Source: Diplodia intermedia (taxonomy: Eukaryota > Ascomycota > Dothideomycetes > Botryosphaeriales > Botryosphaeriaceae). Taken from it: a DNA stretch of 64,000 nt. The notes beneath the pieces were generated by a model that was not told the origin of the DNA, made no database searches, and worked only from the letters and a program-made list of their open reading frames with translations. The stretch covers positions 62,001 to 126,000 of the forward strand of contig JAKEKT010000011.1 of NCBI GenBank assembly GCA_021495925.1, read 5' to 3'. Shown one piece after another: positions 56,982-64,000 of the stretch (position 1 is its first letter; each line of letters opens with the position of its first letter). Position numbers and translations under genes: made by a program.

Positions 56982-58674
56982 ATGCACACGCAACCCAAAG
57001 GCAGCAAGCCAGGACCAGTTGAACCCCCCTTCCACGGCGCGAGCGCGAGCATCACCGCCACCGACCCCATCGCCCCCGCCGCCCAGGACAACCAAGTCCC
57101 GACATGCGATCCGTCTGAGCAGACCCTGTCCAGCGAGAAGGAATGGACCGCCAACAAGGACGACGACGAGAAGAAGCCGCGTGCTGCGCCGCTGTATGAG
57201 AACGACGGCGAGGCCGAACGTGCCGCTGCCTCTCCCCGCTCATCTTCTGATGGTTCGAGCACTGTGTCCCGCCCCTCGGATGAGGTTGTCTATCCCGAGG
57301 GCGGGACTGAGGCCTGGTTGGTCGTGCTGGGATCTTTCTCCGGCATGGTAGCATCTTTTGGAATGATGTGAGCATCCGTATCATGGACGTGGAAACAGGG
57401 AGAAAGCTAACGTTGCAAACCAGGAACTCGGTTGGTATTTTCCAAGCCTACCTGGCAACGCACCAGCTGTCGCACTACGACGAGGGCACCATCGGCTGGA
57501 TCTTCTCCGTCTACACCTTCCTCTCTTTCTTCTGTGGCATCCAGATCGGCCCCATCTTCGACGCCTACGGCCCGCGTCTGCTGGTGCTTGCGGGGAACAT
57601 CTTGCTCATTGCATCGATGCTCCTCCTCGGCGTGTGCAAGGGTTAGTAGTAGCGCGCCCCTGCAGCCCTTTTGTTCCCCCCCGAACTGACGCCTTCTCTC
57701 CAGAATACTACCAATTTCTCCTCGTCTTCGGCGTCCTCGGCGGCATCGGCACCTCGCTCATCTTCACGCCGGCCATCAGCAGCATCGGCCACTACTTCCA
57801 GGTCAAGCGCGGCGCGGCCACGGGCGTCGCCGCGGCGGGCGGGTCCATCGGCGGCATCATCTTCCCGCTGATGCTGCAGGCGCTCTTCCCCAAAGTCGGC
57901 TTCGGCTGGGCGACGCGCATCCTCGGCTTCATCTTCATCGTGCTGTGCGGCGTCGCGCAGCTCTGCATCAGGTCGCGGCTGCCGCCGAGGCCCGGGTCGT
58001 CCGTGTTGCCCGACTTCCGCATCTTCCGCGACCCCAGCTTCGCGCTCGTGACGGCCGGCGTCTTCTTCATGGAGTGGGGCCTGTTCGTGCCCATCACGTA
58101 CACGACGTCGTTCGCGCTGTCGTCGGGCGCCATCGACGACACGTTCGCGTACCAGCTCGTCGCCGTGCTCAACGCGGGCAGCAGCATCGGCCGGTGGGCG
58201 CCGGGCTACGTCGCCGACCGCCTCGGCCGCTTCAACTGCATGGTCGCCACGCTGGCCTTTTGCTTCGCCACGACGCTCGCGCTGTGGCTGCCGGCCACCG
58301 CCATGACGCCCGTCGTCCCGAGCTCCTCCTCCTCCTCCTCCTCGGCCGACGACGCCGCGACCGTCAAGGGCCTGACCGTCGCCTTCGCGTTCCTGTTCGG
58401 GCTCGCGAGCGGCAGCAACATCTCGCTGACGCCCGTGTGCGTCGGCCAGCTGTGCGACACGGCGCAGTACGGCCGGTACTACGCGACGTGCTACACCATC
58501 GTCAGCTTCGGCACCCTCACCGGCATCCCCATCGCCGGCGCGCTGCTGCAGAGGAGCGAGGGCCGGTACTGGGGCGTCGCCATCTTCACCATCATCACGT
58601 ACGCCCTGTCCGTCGCGTGCTACGTGGCCGCGCGGGTGCTGAAGGTGGGGTGGGCGTTGGGCGCCAAGTTCTGA
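56982..58674 (+). CDS. MFS transporter, monocarboxylate (MCT/SLC16-like) family
   Basis: Exons 56982..57367, 57424..57641, 57704..58674; introns of 56 and 62 bp; 524 aa. The cytosolic N terminus of about 105 residues is charged and Ser-rich. The MCT entry motif reads YPEGGTEAWLVVLGSFSGM, with Thr where most relatives have Trp. About twelve hydrophobic helices follow, including NSVGIFQAYL, GWIFSVYTFLSFFCGIQIGP, LLVFGVLGGIGTSLIFTPAI and GVAAAGGSIGGIIFPLML. Fungal members move monocarboxylates, riboflavin or unknown small molecules across the plasma membrane; the substrate here cannot be read from sequence. A Ser-run in a loop is coded by CTCCTC repeats. The first true ATG is 56982; the upstream frame starts with TTG. 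Confidence 0.94.
58321..58347 (+). repeat. TCC/CTC repeat encoding poly-serine in the MFS gene
   Basis: In-frame run of TCC codons in a hydrophilic loop. Confidence 0.8.
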
Positions 58675-60477
58675 TCGGGGTTGTATGTATTGACTGACGC
58701 TGGCGAAGAAGATTGGGTTTGATGGACGGGTTGCACGGGCTTTTCTTTTTGGTTTCATCTCTCATGCCCACGTAATGTTGATTGGTTGGCTAAGCGCGGT
58801 AGTGCTTGACGAGCCTTACGAGCTTGACGAGCTTGACGAACGATATAGACAAGAACTATTTAGAGCGAATCAAGAAAAGAAAACAAGCTGTTACAAAGGA
58901 TCTTTTCAAGAATCGCACTAAAAACTCATGCCTAATAAGCCACCGTCTCAATTGCGACCTTTCTCGAGAGGCCAATCTCAGTAGGTTATCTCGATAGCTT
59001 ATCTGATTGACTGTGTAACTATCTGATGTCCGGGTCTCCAGGTTTAGCATTGCTCCCAAACCAGTGCCTATCTCACGCTTAGCGTCCTGCCGCCAGCAAC
59101 GCGAGGGTTCCACTAACTCATGCAACACCACCGCTATAGACCTAGAATGGGCCGGGAAGAAGTGGGACGCACTGTCAATGCCCCGCGCGACGTGTCTCTT
59201 GCACGATATCCGGCCCGGGGAGGAGAGTAGCTGACTGGGAGGTACGCAGTGCGCGGAGAAAGGAGTGAGCACAACCTCCTGGCGCGAACACGTAATGGGA
59301 CCAGCAAAGCATTATGCAAGGGTGGCATGTTGGAGCTCGCGTCGGGCGGAAGAGAGGAGAAATCAGGTCATAGCCCGGTGCAGAAGAGTTCGTTGAAAAG
59401 CCGACCCCCTTGACGACATCATCGGCACCGCTTGCCCTTTTCTCCAATACAATCGGGCCCCTACCCCACACGTTCCCAGGAGCTTGTCGCAACAACGGCC
59501 GTGGCCGGAGCAGTATATATATGGGACTTCTTGTCGCAAGCCCAAGTTTCAACCCGTTCTCCGCCGCTAGATACCACCGCTCCACCCGCGATGTAACCAC
59601 GGCAAAGGCCTCGCCCAACGCCGGAATGCTCCATGTTCCACTCGGCTGATCCAAGGCGGGAATCACCGTCGATGGCCATGGAAACGGTCTGTGCTATGTT
59701 CGGACGGCTGTGGAATCGTGATGCGAAACGGTTGCTGAGACCGGGACAGCACCAAGGGGACGTGGGGTCGGTTTGATGCCTCGACCATCGTCCGAACGCG
59801 CGTCCGATAACTCCGTTTTCCTAGGCATGTTTAGCCGCGTGAGCCAACCGATGGGATGGAGGGTAGGAAGAGGAGTAGGAGGATCGGTCTAGTGGGGGGA
59901 AGCCAAAAAAAAATTAAAAATTGTGTTAGGTTGTAAACGGGGTGAGATTGCCTGCAAATCGAAGAGGGAAAAAGAAAAGACTACAATGAAACCCTTTCTT
60001 GGTTCCTAGAGCTGTGAGCGTTCGACAGAGCATGAGCACAAACAACAGACGGCTCAACTGAACTGCCATTTTTTCCTGCTTTGGGTTCTTTCAGATGATA
60101 TTGTATTGGGTCCTTCTCGCCTGGCTAACCAGAGCACTGGCTTGAGACATGGACGATGGCGTAAATTCGTAGCTCTCGTTCGTGCTGGGTATTCCCTCCG
60201 TGAGTTTCCTTCCTTTCGTGCCGGGCCAGCCCATTTCATTCCCTCAAACCTCGACCTACCCTCCCGCATAGTATGGTAATAGCACCTGGCGCAACGTGAT
60301 GCGTTATCTACGCACCGAGTGCCCCCCCCAGATATTCAACAATAGAAAATACCACTACAGTGGTTGCTCCTGCATCCCTTCGAAACCTTCATCATGCCGC
60401 ATCCTCGAAAAAAAAAAAAGAATGTGAGACGCTCGTTCAAAATGCCGCAGTAAGCGAAGTGGCTCACGGCACAGCGA
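58675..60477. other. Convergent intergenic region
   Basis: 1.8 kb. A short imperfect direct repeat with GAGCTTGAC units lies at about 58810-58845, a TATATATA at about 59513, and A12 at 60408-60419. The minus frame 59175-59666 shows no family features. Confidence 0.5.
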
Positions 60478-61998
60478 TTACCGCCCAATACCAAGCCCGC
60501 CTCTGTAAGCAGGATGCACGTCGCTCAGGGTGTCCTCGACGTGCGCTGGCGGTGCGACTGGTCGCGGAGCGGCCTCCACCACATACCGCACGCCGTCGTC
60601 AGACACGTAGCTCGGTGGCCTTGGCACCTGCTCACCACCTTCCCTGTTCGGGTGAAGGCCGCCCTGCTGTTGATGCTGCTGCTGATAATCATCATAACCC
60701 AGATTCGGAGTTTGGAAAGGATCCAGGAGCTCGTTCGGTTGCGCGTTTGCGTTGACCGGGCTGGAAGACGCCGGGTTCTGACGGAGCGGGTGCATGCCGC
60801 CGTCGACGCGTTGCCAGTAAAGCAGATCCGGGTTGATGGGCTGTTCACATGGCATGTTAGATTCGAGTCTCTCGTCGTCGTGCTTGCGAACAATGCACTT
60901 ACCACGCTGCATCGCCAGAGACCGTAAGCGGGCGGCGGCGCCTTGAGGATCTCCTTCTCGGGATCCATAGCACCATTCGGGCTGCAATCATCATCATCCT
61001 CCTCTTCCCCGAGCTCCTCGTCACGCGCCATGTGTACGCGTATCGGCCTCTCAGGTTGATAGCCATCCGGACCAGCCATCTCCGGTATTCTTGGTCGATC
61101 GTCTCCGCGCTGCAGACCGAACGACAACATGCACAGCCGAACCAGCGAATGGCAAAAAAGGATCGTGGTGCCGAGGATGATGAGAATGAAGAGCACGTGC
61201 ACTTCCTGGCCGGTATGGGGACGAGTGAGAGCGATCGAAAGGTCTGCCAAGAGTCAATGCAAGTACACCGGAGGCAGAGCACGGGAACCTACAGGTTGTC
61301 AAAATCCCAGAAAGGAACAGACCGCTGCCAAAAACCAGCATCGCCTTCTTCCTCACCGGGGTGCTAGAGACACCCCATCCGCCGCGGGAGCTTCCGCGGG
61401 AGCTTCCGCGCCCGCTTCTTGTCCTCCGCGAATTGCGCCTCCTCACCCATGCCCTTTGCTGCCTCTTCTTTGCCCTCTCATTGACGAGACTGGCAAGCTG
61501 CGCCGTTTCTGGGTCTACGGCCTCGTGCAGTGCCGAGTCCCGGGTGTAGGCTGCTGGAGGCGGCACCAGGACATCATGCTGTGGGCTGGAAAGTGCCGCT
61601 GGGCGGTAAGGGCCGGCGGGATATTGGTAGTGCAGAGGGGTCTGAGCTTCAGTAAAATCCCTTGCAAAACCACCACCTGGCGAAATGCTTCCTGGCGGGG
61701 AAAGGCCACGGCGAAAGCCCACAAAGCTGGGTGGTTTTGGAGTACTGCGGTCCGAGAGTGTTGGCGAAGCGGCGTATATGGAACTTCCCCCTTGTAATAA
61801 TGAGCGGACTTGGGACTGGACGTCAGAGATGGTCGACGGCGTGGAAGATGCGCCAGAGAGCGACGACGCAGACGACAGCGACGACGTGAGAGAAGGAGGA
61901 TTTGGCGGGGTTTGCGGAGCTGCCGGCTCTTCCTGAGGCTGTGCAGCGCCGCGGTTGAAAAGAGAGAATTGAAAAGGAAAGTGGAAAGGGACAGGCAT
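60478..61998 (-). CDS. Two-TM conserved fungal membrane protein, function unknown
   Basis: Exons 61998..61293, 61243..60903, 60840..60478; introns of 49 and 62 bp; 469 aa. The N-terminal 190 residues are Ser/Pro-rich. A basic cluster (ERAKKRQQRAWVRRRNSRR, then GSSRGSSRGG) precedes two hydrophobic helices: AMLVFGSGLFLSGILTTYLS, split by intron 1, and VHVLFILIILGTTILFCHSL. The region after the helices is acidic (ELGEEEDDDDC), then PPPAYGLWRCSV joins PINPDLLYWQRV across intron 2. The tail has PPSYV and PPPAY motifs that could recruit WW-domain ubiquitin ligases. It is a conserved-looking fungal membrane protein that I cannot name. Confidence 0.8.
61381..61405 (-). repeat. 12-bp tandem repeat (GSSR-encoding)
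   Basis: Two copies of GGGAGCTTCCGC on the plus strand, encoding SRGSSRGSS in the basic region before the first TM. Confidence 0.8.
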
Positions 61999-63110
61999 CT
62001 TGAAGTCGACCTGCGCGGAGTGCCTGGAGCTTTGTGGGTGGTTGCGCGTCGAGTCCCCACGAGAGCCAGCTCACGAACGGTCTTTACGGGCGGCCTGAGG
62101 TAGGTATATCGACAACCGGCGGGTCGTGCAGAGGCGGGCGGAATTATTAATGGTTCACCTTCGACGCCAGACACGTGGGGTGTTTCCGTCCACAGCGGCG
62201 CCAGAGACGCAGAGCTCGGGGCAGGCCGATAGGCGCGGTTCCCCAGGCTCGTGGACGCTGGGCAACTTCGTTCGCTGAGAGGCCAATGACTGGAACCGGT
62301 CCGTAGTCAAAAAGAGAGTACACATGCAGGCCGGCGAGTGATTGGCTGTGGCGCGAGGGTTAAGGTTAGCAGCGCTGCGGGCGTGTGGGTCAAACGTAGA
62401 AGGCAAACACGGGCGCAGCCAGTGGATGGCGCGCGCAGAAAGGCTGAGCGAAAGACAAAAGAAAGAGCCCGTGGGGCCACAAGAGCGCAGCGACGAAGGG
62501 GAAGGCGAAACTGAGGAGGCCGAGGCGCCAATGAGTCGAGGTTAAGAGCGGCGTTGCCAAACAGCCCGTTGCGGTCGCACCAAGGCCGCAAGGGCTCGGT
62601 GGCGCATGAGATGCCAGGGCCGGGCCATTGTATCAGGTTCATCCTGGCCGCGATGCGTGGTGCTCGATGGGGATTCAGGTTGCGATGCTGAAACGCCCGA
62701 CACGACGGGGATCTTCAGCCAGACGCGGCGCCAACCGCCCACGGCCTATCGTGGCCTATCACTTCGCAGCTCCGCCGGCTGCTGCGAACACCAAACCGCC
62801 GCTAGCCCCCGCAACGCCGAACGAACTGCCATCTTTGCCGCAATTTGCCCGGCTCTGCTTTAAATTGCTACCTGCACCTCGCTGCCCGCCGCCGCAGCCT
62901 CTATGTCGCGAGAGCCTCTGCGGCTCTGGTCTGCCTTCGCGCCCTGTCGCCCATCTCGAACCGCGCGTTTCTGCGCGTTTGTCTTGTTCAGCCGCGACCC
63001 AGCCGTCGCGAGACTTCTTGGTAGCTGCTTGATTTTGCAGCGCGAAAGGTCTGCTCCTGTGACACGAATGGCCTCAAATCAATCCCGCTAGCCTAACGCG
63101 GTAGCTGTCC
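61999..63110. other. Intergenic region / promoter of the two-TM protein
   Basis: 1.1 kb between tandem minus-strand genes. Frames here are short and without features. Confidence 0.55.
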
Positions 63111-64000
63111 TCACTTGCCAAGCTCCCCCACAAGTAGCATGCCGTCCGATGAGCCAGATACGACTGCGCATGTTAGCGATTTTGTTGCCCCCGCAATTCA
63201 GGCGATGGCTGCTCTTACCGATCGGCTCGTCACGCGGCGAAAAGCGCACATCGTTGACCGCTCCCTTGTGGCCTGGCAGCTTGTAGAGAAGCTTGCCAGT
63301 GTTCGCGTCCCATACCACAACCGTGCGATCACCACTTCCAGCAGCAATCTTCTGGCCCTTGGGGTCCCAGCTCGCCTTCAGCAGATTTTTCTCCATGCCT
63401 GTCGGGGCTCCGTCGTACGTCTTGAGGTGGCGATCGGTGGGAGCAAACGGCCGGATGTCCCATGTGCGAACAGTGGAGTCGTGCGAGTTGGAAAGGAGCG
63501 TCTGCGAATCTGGAGAAACTTGCAGGGATGTGATGGTGTCGGTGTGTCCCAGCAGCGAGTAGGCGACGGCCTTCTTGCGCATGTCCCACACTTTGATATC
63601 GTTGTCTATGCCGCCGGAGTAAAGCTCGTTACCAGCTTCTGCCAAGGCCACGGCGGTCACGGGAAACTCAGTCTCGATGTAGTCGACTGCCTCCTTTTGT
63701 CTCGGATCCCAAATCTGCGCAATGTCAATACCTCGGCACTCCACTGACAAGGCTGCGTCTCCCAGCTTACCCCAATGTACCCATCGTCTGAGCCGCTGAC
63801 AAGCATCTCTTCACCACGTTTGCTCACATCCATGCAATTGATGACCTCTTCGTGCCCCAGGTGCCTGCGTATCCTCTGGCCGGTCTCAAGATCCCAACTA
63901 GCAAGCATCATGTCTGCCGAGGCCGAATAGATAACGCGAGAGTCGCGCGACCAGTGGAGGTCCAAGATAGCGCCCTTGTGTCCGCTCAAAATGCCATAGT
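63111..64000 (-). CDS. U5 snRNP 40-kDa WD40 protein (SNRNP40/Cwf17 type), 3' part
   Basis: Three exons in view: 64000..63771 (5' part outside the window), 63714..63219 and 63163..63111; introns of 56 and 55 bp. WD repeats are clear: SGHKGAILDLHWSRDSRVIY with SASADMMLASWDLETG, then LGHEEVINCMDV, GSDDGYIGIWDPRQ (restored by splicing), GGIDNDIKVWDMRKKA, LLGHTDTITSLQVSPDS, SHDSTVRTWDIRPF, GSGDRTVVVWDANTGKLLYK, and the closing EPIVVSGSSDGMLLVGELGK (restored by the last splice). This matches SNRNP40/WDR57, which contacts Prp8 in the U5 snRNP and spliceosome. The end is complete with TGA at 63113-63111. Confidence 0.93.

Noticed and set aside
50969..58674. Idea of a biosynthetic or resistance cluster (two APH-like kinases plus MFS transporter)
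   Set aside because: No biosynthetic core enzyme is present, the MFS is MCT-type, and fungal APH-like proteins are not evidence of antibiotic resistance.
57643..58758. 371-codon minus-strand open frame
   Set aside because: Antisense shadow of the MFS gene, Arg/Asp/Ala-biased, no domain.
59175..59666. 163-codon minus-strand open frame
   Set aside because: No recognisable features; the TATATATA nearby lies on a spacer without a supported gene.

Overview
The window is nuclear DNA from a filamentous ascomycete (Pezizomycotina). The evidence is short introns (mostly 47-96 bp) with GT..AG ends and CTAAC/CTGAC-type branch points, monocistronic genes on both strands, and families typical of these fungi: STB6-like, GWT1, fungal APH-like kinases, MCT-type MFS, and a family PL3 pectate lyase. 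Protein style (for example the C2H2 protein opening MDGYCEQC and the STB6-like protein) suggests Dothideomycetes, possibly a plant-associated species; this is inference from recalled homologues. Exon coordinates were rebuilt by hand from splice signals, reading-frame continuity and family conservation.

Layout, left to right. 0-5 kb: the 5' end of a SYLF-domain protein leaving the left edge, a C2H2 zinc-finger protein whose start codon is split by an intron, and a secreted Ser/Gly-rich membrane or GPI-type protein. 7-18 kb: a housekeeping block with an aquaporin, an STB6-like protein sharing a 465-bp divergent promoter with the GID E3 ligase subunit RMD5/GID2, and the GPI-anchor inositol acyltransferase GWT1. 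19-31 kb: a 1052-aa Ser-rich protein, a secreted PL3 pectate lyase convergent with a 90-aa secreted eight-cysteine protein (effector-like), a TDG/Mug DNA glycosylase, and an Hsp20 protein with an acidic poly-Q insertion. 33-50 kb: gene-sparse, with a low-complexity hypothetical protein, an SREBP-type bHLH factor, a membrane-anchored RING-H2 protein and two N/Q-rich proteins separated by about 5 kb without a convincing gene. 51-58.7 kb: a same-strand pair of intronless APH-like kinase paralogues, with a small Cys-containing ORF between them on the other strand, then an MCT-like MFS transporter. 60-64 kb: a two-TM membrane protein and the 3' part of the U5 snRNP WD40 protein (SNRNP40 type), which runs off the right edge.

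No rRNA, convincing tRNA, CRISPR, intact transposon or biosynthetic cluster was seen. The genes are mostly independent. The plausible functional grouping is host interaction: PL3 lyase plus the adjacent Cys-rich secreted protein. The least-described parts are that Cys-rich protein, the APH-like pair whose catalytic loop has lost the usual histidine, the small Cys ORF between them, and the N/Q-rich protein with a duplicated motif.
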